Shown here one piece after another: positions 25,513 to 32,684 of a stretch of DNA of 64,000 nucleotides. Below the pieces are notes generated by a model that was given only the letters and a program-made list of their open reading frames with translations, did no database searches and was not told where the DNA came from. Position numbers and translations under genes: made by a program. Numbering within the stretch: position 1 is the first letter of the stretch; each line of letters begins with the position of its first letter. This stretch comes from Microbacterium sp. B35-30 (GTDB taxonomy: Bacteria > Actinomycetota > Actinomycetes > Actinomycetales > Microbacteriaceae): positions 37,904-101,903 of the forward strand of contig NZ_MWLQ01000022.1 in NCBI RefSeq assembly GCF_010634855.1, written 5' to 3'.

Positions 25513-26130
25513 TCAGCGGGGAGCGCCGCCGCGGAGCAGGCGGTCCAGCATCTCCAGCGCAGCCTCGTGGTCGACCGTCGCGTCGAGCAGCCACTGTGTC
25601 TGCAGGCCGTCGGAGGCGGCGATCACGAGAGCGGCGACGAGCGTCGGGTCGAGATCGGGACGGACATGACCGGATGCCTGCAGCCCGCGCACCTGCTCCG
25701 CCATGTCGTGCCGGAGCCGGGTGAAGCGATCGCTGGCGAACGCCTGCGCGGCGGGATGGTTGTCTTCGAGCGCCATGGCGACGAGCGTCGAGTAGAGCTG
25801 CACGAGGCCGGGGATCGAACGATTCTCCTCGGCCGACACCCGCATGGCCATAGCGGGGCTGGAGTCCGGCGGCGAAGCCGCCTTCGTGGTGCCGGCCTTG
25901 CGCTCGGACTCGCGATAGACCGCAACGAGCAGTTCTTCGAGCGAGCCGAAGTAGTGCGTGAGCGCGGCATGCGTCACCCCGACCTCCTCGGCGATCGCGC
26001 GCAGACTCGTCTTCTGCGAGCCGCGCCGTGCGAACACCTCGATCGCCTTGTCGAGGATCTCCTGGCGCCGCGCGATCCCCTTCGCATAGCGTCCCCTGCT
26101 GCGGGGGATCTCGTCGGGTGTCGCGGTCAT
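25513..26130 (-). CDS. TetR/AcrR-family transcriptional regulator
   Basis: Encodes 205 aa. The N-terminal TetR DNA-binding domain includes SLRAIAEEVGVTHAALTHYFGSLEELL. The C-terminal helical effector domain is of no assigned class. A TATCAT box ends 6 bases before the ATG on the minus strand, so translation is probably leaderless. The palindrome at 26160-26177 upstream matches the one at 23400-23417, which suggests autoregulation and control of the isomerase/dehydrogenase operon to its left. Confidence 0.9.
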   Translation of the reverse strand: MTATPDEIPRSRGRYAKGIARRQEILDKAIEVFARRGSQKTSLRAIAEEVGVTHAALTHYFGSLEELLVAVYRESERKAGTTKAASPPDSSPAMAMRVSAEENRSIPGLVQLYSTLVAMALEDNHPAAQAFASDRFTRLRHDMAEQVRGLQASGHVRPDLDPTLVAALVIAASDGLQTQWLLDATVDHEAALEMLDRLLRGGAPR

Positions 26131-26159
26131 ATGCCGATGATACCGAGCGCAGGGCGAAA

Positions 26160-26177
26160 AACCTCCAAGCGGAAATT
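26160..26177 (-). promoter_or_regulatory. TetR-type operator at its own promoter
   Basis: AACCTCCAAGCGGAAATT shares 13 or more of 18 positions, and the same symmetry, with the site at 23400-23417. It lies 30 bases upstream of the TetR start codon, over the expected -35 region. Confidence 0.65.
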
Positions 26178-26271
26178 ATTCACACGCCGCCGGAAGAGCC
26201 GACGTCGCACGCCGTGGCGAGCCTGCCGGCACCGCCGTCGTAGCAGGTGCGGGCGGCATCCTGCTCTGGGT

Positions 26272-26664
26272 CTATGCGAACAGGCCGGCCGAGCCCATCA
26301 CGGTGACCGGGTCGAGGCGGATCACCACGCGCCGCGGATTCACTCGCGGCTGACGGTACCGCTCGGCATACAGCGCCACCGCGTACGCGACCGCATCGGG
26401 GTCGCGCTCGATGGTCGCATGGCCCGCGATGCTGAGCCAGCGGGGTCCGGCGACCTGTGCCACCGTGGCCCGCGGATCGCGCTCGACGTTGCGCACCTTC
26501 TGCGTTCCGTCCGACGTGATGATGCGCACGACGCCGTCCGAGATCGTGCAGCCGACCGCCACGACGTGGATCGCCCCGTCCCTGCCGATCGTCGACAGGG
26601 TCGCGAGGTGATAGTCCGAGACGAAGCTCGCGCCGTCGTCGGTCAGCGAGGCAAGGGAACGCAT
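26272..26664 (-). CDS. PPOX-class flavin/F420-type split-barrel protein
   Basis: Encodes 130 aa. The pyridoxamine-phosphate-oxidase-like barrel starts HLATLSTIGRDGAIHVVAVGC and includes SDGTQKVRNVERDPRATVAQV, the cofactor-contact strand, and PRWLSIAGHATIERD. Actinobacterial homologs bind FMN or F420. Which cofactor is used is not evident. It begins 37 bases after the yidC stop on the same strand and may be cotranscribed. The 141 bases before the TetR start hold the operator but no other gene. Confidence 0.85.
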   Translation of the reverse strand: MRSLASLTDDGASFVSDYHLATLSTIGRDGAIHVVAVGCTISDGVVRIITSDGTQKVRNVERDPRATVAQVAGPRWLSIAGHATIERDPDAVAYAVALYAERYRQPRVNPRRVVIRLDPVTVMGSAGLFA

Positions 26665-26701
26665 CCGTCCATCATCCCCCCGTGGCAGGGGAGGCCACCG
26701 C

Positions 26702-27499
26702 TCACGTCGCCGCCAAGGGGTAGACGCGGCGCAGCGCCACGCGCTGCACCAGCGTCCACGAGACGGTGACCGCGAGGTACAGCGCCGCAGCCAGCGGCAC
26801 GAACAGCGCGAACACCGCGGTCGTGAACTGCAGTGCGCCGGCCAGCCGCACCATGCCCGCGCCTGCGAGCGGCGAGGGGGCGGGTGAGTCGTCGACCGGC
26901 GGGCGGAAGGCGCGTCGCGTGATCTCGGCGACCACCACGATGACCGCGACGACGCCCGCGAACACGCCGAAGACCGTCGCCGTGGTGGCGCCGGCGGCCA
27001 CCGTGCCCAGAAGACTCGCGCCGAGCGGCACGCCGAAGAGCTCCTCGGCCAGCAGGGCGTTGGCGTGGCCGGCGATCGTAGGATGGAGGAACAGCGCGTA
27101 CACGACCGCGACGACCGGCGCCTGCGCGAGCATCGGCAGGCAGCCCGCCAGCGGCGACGTGTTCTCGTCCGCGTAGAGCTTCATCGTCTCGCGTTGCAGC
27201 CGTTCCGGGTCGCGCTTGTGGCGCCGTTGCAGCTCCCGCAGTCGCGGGGCGAGACGGCTGCGGGTCTGCTCGGCCTTCGCCTGTGCGATGCCGGCAGGAA
27301 CGAGCACCGCTCGCACGAGAAGCGTGAGCAGAATGACGGATGCCGCAGCCGCCGCCGACCCGGCGAGCGGTTCGAGCAGCGTGGCGAGCCACATCAGGAG
27401 GGCATAGGCCGCGTCGAGGATCGCGGCGATGGGCGGGAAGGCGTAGAGGTCCAAGGGTGTGAGTCCGATCGTCGAGTGCGGGTCGTGGCGTGCGGCCAC
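26702..27499 (-). CDS. yidC: YidC/Oxa1 membrane protein insertase
   Basis: Encodes 265 aa from a GTG start without a clear ribosome binding site. Five membrane segments are visible. The groove Arg lies in ILLTLLVRAVLVPAG. The cytoplasmic loop (LRELQRRHKRDPERLQRETMKLYADENTSPLAGCLPMLAQAP) fits the YidC2 signature. It is not beside rpmH/rnpA as the housekeeping yidC would be, so it is probably a second insertase. A small membrane protein gene lies 40 bases upstream and a PPOX protein downstream. Confidence 0.88.
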   Translation of the reverse strand: MAARHDPHSTIGLTPLDLYAFPPIAAILDAAYALLMWLATLLEPLAGSAAAAASVILLTLLVRAVLVPAGIAQAKAEQTRSRLAPRLRELQRRHKRDPERLQRETMKLYADENTSPLAGCLPMLAQAPVVAVVYALFLHPTIAGHANALLAEELFGVPLGASLLGTVAAGATTATVFGVFAGVVAVIVVVAEITRRAFRPPVDDSPAPSPLAGAGMVRLAGALQFTTAVFALFVPLAAALYLAVTVSWTLVQRVALRRVYPLAAT

Positions 27500-27539
27500 G
27501 ACGGCATCGACGTCGGCCCTCGGGAGGGCGCGTCGGCGA

Positions 27540-27869
27540 CTACGTGGTCGGTGCCACGGAACCCGGCGCTCGGGGGCGCGAGTGCCCGGGCGCGTCGGGG
27601 TGGGACTCGGTCAGACGGGTGGCGTCGGCGATCGCCCGGCGCGGATGCGGCGCAGCGGCGATGGCGAACGCCGGGGCGGCGAAGAGCGCCACCGCGACCG
27701 CGAGCAGCGCCAGCGCGGCGAGGGCGGCTGCGGCGGTGGTCGCGGCGGCCACCGTCAGTGCGCCGGCGTCGGGAGTCGCCACCGAAGCGACCAGCTCCGC
27801 GAGGGGGCGCAGCACGCTGCCGAAGACCTCCGCGAGCAGACGCAGCGCGAGGACGAGCGTTTCGAGCAC
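27540..27869 (-). CDS. Small Ala-rich membrane protein (possibly DUF6412)
   Basis: Encodes 109 aa from GTG 27869, which has GGGAGGAGG about 6 bases upstream, the best ribosome binding site in this segment. The N-terminal amphipathic/hydrophobic stretch (LETLVLALRLLAEVFGSV) and a second Ala-rich hydrophobic stretch (ALTVAAATTAAAALAALALL) suggest two membrane helices. A basic, Pro-rich C-terminus follows. Size and place before yidC recall DUF6412 proteins of Microbacterium, but this is from memory. It may work with the second YidC. Confidence 0.6.
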   Translation of the reverse strand: MLETLVLALRLLAEVFGSVLRPLAELVASVATPDAGALTVAAATTAAAALAALALLAVAVALFAAPAFAIAAAPHPRRAIADATRLTESHPDAPGHSRPRAPGSVAPTT

Positions 27870-28061
27870 CTGCCGCCTCCTCCCGTCGCGGCTCACGCTA
27901 ACACGCGGCTCGGGCGCCCGCAGGCCCCTCCGAGGTGGGCGGGCACCTGTCGAAAGCCCGCTTCCCGCCGTGCCTCCTCCCCAGCCGGGCGACGACGTGT
28001 CGCATCCCCAGTTCGCGGCGGAGCCCCCGCACTGTCGGCGACATCGGGCAGGGTGGAGACC

Positions 28062-30194
28062 GTGACAGCCACCACCACGACCCGCACCGAGGCCCTCGAG
28101 GTGCTGCGCGCGCTCGTCGGGCGCGACGACGCCGACTTCCACGACGGGCAGTACGAGGCGATCGAGGCCCTCGTCGACGACCGCCGGCGGGCACTCGTGG
28201 TGCAGCGCACCGGGTGGGGCAAGTCGGCGGTCTACTTCGTCGCGACGCTGCTGCTGCGCCGCCGCGGCGCCGGGCCGACGGTGCTCGTCTCGCCGCTGCT
28301 CGCGCTCATGCGCGACCAGATCGCGGCGGCCGCCCGGGCAGGGGTGCGCGCGGTGAAGATCGACTCCACCAACGCCCACGAGTGGAGCGACGTGCTCGCC
28401 CAGCTCGATCGCGACGAGGTGGATGTGCTGCTCGTCTCGCCCGAGCGGCTCAACAACCCGGCGTTCCGCGACGAGCAGCTGCCGCAGCTCGTCGCGCGCA
28501 TCGGACTGCTCGTGGTCGACGAGGCGCACTGCATCAGCGACTGGGGTCACGACTTCCGCCCCGACTACCGGCGCCTGCGCGACCTCATCGCGCGCATGCC
28601 CGCCGGCGTGCCGGTGCTCGCGACGACGGCGACGGCGAACAGCCGTGTCGTGTCGGACGTCGCCGAGCAGCTCGATGCCGGCAGCGCCGAAGGTCGGGGG
28701 ACGGATGCCGCGGCATCCGAAGTCCTGACGATCCGCGGTCCGCTCGCGCGAGCCTCGCTGCGGCTCGGGGTGCTGCGTCTGCCCAATTCTCCGAGCAGGC
28801 TCGCCTGGCTCATCAGCCACCTCGGCGACCTGCCTGGCTCGGGCATCATCTACACGCTGACGGTCGCGGCGGCCGACGACACGGCGCGCCTGCTGCGCGA
28901 CCGCGGCTACGACGTGCGGGCCTATACGGGGCAGACCGACACCGACGAGCGCGAAGAGTCCGAGGCGCTCCTGAAAGACAACCGCGTCAAGGCGCTCGTG
29001 GCGACCAGCGCGCTCGGCATGGGGTTCGACAAGCCCGATCTCGGCTTCGTGGTGCACCTGGGCGCGCCGTCGTCGCCGGTGTCGTACTACCAGCAGGTCG
29101 GTCGCGCAGGGCGCGCCACCGCGTCGGCCGACGTGCTGCTGCTCCCCGGAGTCGAGGACCGCGACATCTGGCAGTACTTCGCCACGGCGTCGATGCCCGA
29201 CCGCGACCGCGCGGAGCGCGTGCTCTCGGCCCTCGCCGCGGCGGGCGGGCCGATGTCGACGCCCGCGCTGGAAGCGGTGGTCGACATCCGCCGCACGCCG
29301 CTCGAGCTGCTGCTGAAGGTGCTCGACGTCGACGGTGCGGTCGCCCGCGTGCGCGGCGGGTGGATCGCGACCGGCGAGCCGTGGACCTACGACGAGGAGC
29401 GTTATCGCCGCATCGCGGCCGAGCGGGTCGCCGAGCAGCAGCACATGATCGAGTACGAAGAGACGTCGGGCTGCCGCATGGAGTTCCTGCAGCGCTCGCT
29501 CGACGACGACACCGCGGTGCCCTGCGGGCGGTGCGACAACTGCGCGGGCGCATGGTTCCCGACGGAGATCGCCGCCGGAGCGACGGATGCCGCCGCCGCC
29601 GCCCTCGACCGCGTCGGCGTGCCGATCGAGCCGCGGCGGCAGTGGCCGACCGGCGCCGATCGGCTGGGTGTGCCCGTCAAGGGCCGCATTCCCGTGGACG
29701 AGCAGGCGGGCGAGGGCCGTGCGCTCGCGCGGCTCACCGATCTCGGCTGGGGCGGCGTCCTGCGCGAGCTGTTCGCGGCAGGTGCCGCCGACGCGCCCGT
29801 GCCGCCGAACGTGCTGGCCGCGTGCGTGCGGGTGCTCGCGGAATGGGGCTGGGAGAGTCGTCCGGTCGCCGTCGTCGCGATGCCGTCTCGTGCGAAGCCG
29901 CAGCTGGTCGACTCGCTGGCCCGGGGTATCGCCGAGATCGGCCGACTGCCGTTCCTCGGTTCCCTCGAGCTCGTCGACGGGGGCCCCACGGGCCAGCCGG
30001 GCGGCAACAGCGCGTTCCGGCTCGCCGGGGTGTGGGATCGCGTCTCGGCCGTGGGTCTCGACATCCCCGCGGGTCCGGTGCTCCTCGTGGACGACCGGGT
30101 CGACAGCGGCTGGACCCTGACGATCGCCGCGCGTGAGGTCCGGCGCGCCGGGGCCGCCGCCGTGCTGCCGTTCGCCTTGGCGCTCCGCGGCTGA
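28062..30194 (+). CDS. recQ: RecQ-family DNA helicase with PRTase-like tail
   Basis: Encodes 710 aa from a GTG start (GGAG just upstream; GTG 28053 is an alternative). Helicase motifs are complete: Walker A RTGWGKSAVYF near residue 50, DEAHCISDWGHDFRPDYRRL near 155, TATAN near 190, and QQVGRAGRA in motif VI near 345. A zinc-binding CGRCDNCAG follows near 487. The C-terminus continues past the usual RecQ domains and ends with VLLVDDRVDSGWTLT near residues 673-687. This looks like a PRPP-loop of a phosphoribosyltransferase. DNA unwinding in repair is the known family role. Confidence 0.88.
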   Translation: MTATTTTRTEALEVLRALVGRDDADFHDGQYEAIEALVDDRRRALVVQRTGWGKSAVYFVATLLLRRRGAGPTVLVSPLLALMRDQIAAAARAGVRAVKIDSTNAHEWSDVLAQLDRDEVDVLLVSPERLNNPAFRDEQLPQLVARIGLLVVDEAHCISDWGHDFRPDYRRLRDLIARMPAGVPVLATTATANSRVVSDVAEQLDAGSAEGRGTDAAASEVLTIRGPLARASLRLGVLRLPNSPSRLAWLISHLGDLPGSGIIYTLTVAAADDTARLLRDRGYDVRAYTGQTDTDEREESEALLKDNRVKALVATSALGMGFDKPDLGFVVHLGAPSSPVSYYQQVGRAGRATASADVLLLPGVEDRDIWQYFATASMPDRDRAERVLSALAAAGGPMSTPALEAVVDIRRTPLELLLKVLDVDGAVARVRGGWIATGEPWTYDEERYRRIAAERVAEQQHMIEYEETSGCRMEFLQRSLDDDTAVPCGRCDNCAGAWFPTEIAAGATDAAAAALDRVGVPIEPRRQWPTGADRLGVPVKGRIPVDEQAGEGRALARLTDLGWGGVLRELFAAGAADAPVPPNVLAACVRVLAEWGWESRPVAVVAMPSRAKPQLVDSLARGIAEIGRLPFLGSLELVDGGPTGQPGGNSAFRLAGVWDRVSAVGLDIPAGPVLLVDDRVDSGWTLTIAAREVRRAGAAAVLPFALALRG

Positions 30195-30203
30195 CGGCGC
30201 CGC

Positions 30204-30815
30204 TCAGGCGCCGGTCGGGGGCTTCGGCCGGGGCCGGCGCACGATGAGGTAGATCACGGCTGCCGCGACGAGCAGGACCAGTACCAAAACCCACGGCACC
30301 CAGTTGATCGGCGACGCGGCGTTGTCGCCCGCGTCCGCGGTGGGCGACGGGGAAGCCGACGTCGGCGACGGCGACGGTGACGGCGACGGCGACGCGGTGG
30401 CGCTCGGCGTCGGTGCGGGTGTCGCCGTCGACTCCTGCCCGGGCGCCGTCGTGGGCTCAGGCGCCACTGGGGGCGCCGGCTCCGCCACGGTGGGCTCGGG
30501 CGTCGGCTCGGCGGTGGGCTCGGGCTCGGCGGTGGGCTCGGGCGGCGTGGTGGGCTCGGGCGCCGTGGTCGGCTCGGCGGTGGGCGCGGGCGACCGCGTC
30601 GGCAGGATCGGGGTGCGCGTGGGAAGCGCCGTGGGCAGGCTCGTGGGCCCGTCCGTCGGAAGCGTGGTCGGCAGAGCGGTCGGGAGCGGGATCCCGCCAT
30701 TGCCACAGCCTGCCAACAGTGTGAGCGCGGCGGCGAGGGCGATCCCGGCGAGCACTCGGGCGGTGCGGGCGCCCCGCGGCGGCCTCGATTCGCGTGTCAC
30801 GCGGGAATGCGGCAT
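30204..30815 (-). CDS. Pro/Thr-rich lipoprotein with C-terminal membrane anchor
   Basis: Encodes 203 aa. GGAGG lies 6 bases before the ATG. A signal peptide ends in the lipobox LLAGC near residue 35. About 110 residues of low-complexity PTALPT, EPTAEP and PSPSPSP sequence follow, typical of an extended wall-spanning stalk. The end is a membrane helix (WVPWVLVLVLLVAAAVIYLI) and a basic tail (RRPRPK). No LPXTG motif is present. No catalytic domain is seen. Its stop lies 9 bases from that of recQ. Function is unknown. Confidence 0.8.
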   Translation of the reverse strand: MPHSRVTRESRPPRGARTARVLAGIALAAALTLLAGCGNGGIPLPTALPTTLPTDGPTSLPTALPTRTPILPTRSPAPTAEPTTAPEPTTPPEPTAEPEPTAEPTPEPTVAEPAPPVAPEPTTAPGQESTATPAPTPSATASPSPSPSPSPTSASPSPTADAGDNAASPINWVPWVLVLVLLVAAAVIYLIVRRPRPKPPTGA

Positions 30816-31016
30816 CCGATTCCTCCACTGGTGTCTTGGCCGCATGCTAGGCCCCCGCACCCGTACCGCCAGGCATTCGGGCCGAGACACACCGAACGCC
30901 CGATCCGAGGCGTCCCCGCCGGCCTGACTCCCCTCGTGTGACGTCGCGTGACGCCGTATCGCGGCGTGTGTCGTCACGGCGTTTCGCCGTTCGCGCCTGC
31001 CGACCAGCATGACCAC

Positions 31017-31877
31017 ATGCCTTCCCCACTCATCTCGCCGACCGAGCTGGCCGACCTCATCCGCGGCGGGACCCCGCCGCGGATCCTCGACGTGCGCTGG
31101 CGGCTCGACCGGCCCGAGGGCCGCCCGGAGTACCTCGACGGGCACCTGCCGGGCGCGGTGTACGTCGACCTCGACCACGAGCTGGCCCGCCGGGGCGACC
31201 CCCGTGAAGGGCGGCACCCGCTGCCGTCGCGCGCGCAGCTCGAAGCCGCGGCGCGGCGCTGGGGCATCCGCGACGGCGACACGGTCGTCGCGTACGACGA
31301 CGTGCACTCCGTGGCCGCGGCGCGCGCATGGTGGGTGCTCACGCGGTCGGGGCTCGCCGACGTGCGTGTGCTCGACGGAGGGCTGCGCGGCTGGCTCGCC
31401 GAACGGCTGCCGCTCGAGACGGGCGATGTGTTGCCGAAGCCGCCGGGCGACATCGTGCTCGCTGAGATCACCGACGGCATCGCCGACATCGACGGCGTGG
31501 AGGAGTGGCCCGACCACGGCCTGCTCCTCGACGTGCGGGCACCGGAGCGGTATCGAGGAGACGCCGAGCCCCTCGACCCCGTAGGCGGTCACATCCCCGG
31601 CGCCGTCAACCTCCCGACGACCGTCCACCTGACGGCCGGCAGATTCCGCCCGCCCACCGAGATCCGCGCAGAGTTCGCTGCCGCCGGTGTCGCGGACGGT
31701 GTGGCGGTCGCGGCCTACTGCGGCTCCGGCATCGCCGCGACGCACACCGCACTGGCGGGCGCGCTGGCCGGCATCGACGTGGTCGTCTACCCGGGCTCGT
31801 GGAGCCAGTGGTCGCGCTCGCGCGGGCGTCTCGCCGCGGTCGGCCCGGCACCGTCGCTCGACGTGGTGCCGGTGTGA
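31017..31877 (+). CDS. Rhodanese-type sulfurtransferase
   Basis: Encodes 286 aa. Two rhodanese domains lie at about residues 8-130 and 145-280. The second carries the catalytic Cys in AAYCGSGIAATH, and the first has the non-catalytic fold (RILDVRWRLDRPEG, DGHLPGAVYVDLDHEL). The active loop CGSGIAA fits a thiosulfate or 3-mercaptopyruvate sulfurtransferase moving sulfane sulfur to cyanide or thiols. It overlaps an FMN reductase gene by 4 bp (GTGA), and cysteine genes follow, so a role in sulfur handling is likely. Confidence 0.9.
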   Translation: MPSPLISPTELADLIRGGTPPRILDVRWRLDRPEGRPEYLDGHLPGAVYVDLDHELARRGDPREGRHPLPSRAQLEAAARRWGIRDGDTVVAYDDVHSVAAARAWWVLTRSGLADVRVLDGGLRGWLAERLPLETGDVLPKPPGDIVLAEITDGIADIDGVEEWPDHGLLLDVRAPERYRGDAEPLDPVGGHIPGAVNLPTTVHLTAGRFRPPTEIRAEFAAAGVADGVAVAAYCGSGIAATHTALAGALAGIDVVVYPGSWSQWSRSRGRLAAVGPAPSLDVVPV

Positions 31878-32491
31878 CGGAGCCTGTCAAGGAATCCACG
31901 ATCGGCTCGACGATCTGGGACCGCCCGATCCGCGTCGTAGGGGTGTCGGGGTCCCTCCAGGAGCCCAGCCGGACGACTGCTCTGGTCCGCAGCATCCTGG
32001 CGGGCGTCGCCCAGCGCATTCCCGCAGTGATCGAGCTCGTCGAGATCGCCGCCCTCGGGCCGGGATTCGCGGGGGCGCTGACGCGCGAGGATGTCGCACC
32101 CGAGGTCGAGGCCGCGCTGCAGGCGATCGAGTCCGCCGACCTGCTGATCGTGGCGAGCCCGGTCTATCGGGCGTCATTCACCGGGCTGTTCAAGCACCTG
32201 TTCGACTTCGTCGGCCAATACGACCTCGTCGGCACGCCGGTGCTGCTCGCGGCGACCGGCGGCGGCGAACGGCACGCGCTGATCATCGAGCACCAGCTGC
32301 GGCCGCTGTTCGGGTTCTTCCAGGCGCTCACGCTGCCGATCGGCGTGTACGCGTCGACAACAGACTTCGCGAACTACGAGCTGAGCTCGCCCGAGGTCGC
32401 CCGCCGCATCGTGCAGGCCGTCGACCGCTCGCTGCCGCTCGTGGAGCAGGCCGCGCTGGTCCGCAGATCGGAGTATGTCGCGACCTGGTGA
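31874..32491 (+). CDS. NAD(P)H-dependent FMN reductase
   Basis: Encodes 205 aa. The GTG start at 31874 overlaps the sulfurtransferase stop. It has the flavodoxin-like fold: VVGVSGSLQEPSRTTALV binds the FMN phosphate near residue 20, and ASPVYRASFTGLFKHLFDF near residue 95 matches SsuE/MsuE reductases. These supply reduced FMN to two-component monooxygenases that release sulfite from organosulfonates. No monooxygenase gene is present here. The neighbourhood of sulfurtransferase and cysteine genes supports a sulfur-related role. Confidence 0.88.
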   Translation: MTEPVKESTIGSTIWDRPIRVVGVSGSLQEPSRTTALVRSILAGVAQRIPAVIELVEIAALGPGFAGALTREDVAPEVEAALQAIESADLLIVASPVYRASFTGLFKHLFDFVGQYDLVGTPVLLAATGGGERHALIIEHQLRPLFGFFQALTLPIGVYASTTDFANYELSSPEVARRIVQAVDRSLPLVEQAALVRRSEYVATW

Positions 32492-32559
32492 CCGCCTTCG
32501 TCGTCGACGCCTTCGCGCCCGGCCGTCGGGTCATCCTCGACGCCGCCGCGGTGAGCGTC

Positions 32560-32565
32560 TAGACT
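32560..32565 (+). promoter_or_regulatory. -10 box for the cysteine leader
   Basis: TAGACT ends seven bases before GTG 32573, so the transcript is expected to start at or next to that codon, making the leader peptide leaderless. No consensus -35 box is clear. Confidence 0.6.
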
Positions 32566-32572
32566 GGCGCCC

Positions 32573-32608
32573 GTGCTGACCTGTCGGTGTTGTCGCCCCT
32601 GCTGCTGA
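32573..32608 (+). CDS. Poly-cysteine leader peptide (attenuator)
   Basis: Eleven codons encode MLTCRCCRPCC, with five cysteines, all TGT or TGC, followed by TGA. The start codon sits directly at the predicted transcript start. A tetraloop hairpin (32607-32620) overlaps the stop codon, and a GC-rich hairpin (32650-32665) comes before the AGGA (32675-32678) of the cystathionine beta-synthase gene. This is the plan of the leaderless polycysteine ORFs known from mycobacteria, where slow cysteine translation raises expression of the downstream sulfur operon. Operation here is inferred. Confidence 0.75.
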   Translation: MLTCRCCRPCC

Positions 32609-32684
32609 AGCGTTCGCTTCGCGCAGGCCCCCGCGACCCCGCCAACCCTCCGCGCTCCCGCGCGGCAACACTCCAGGACTCATC

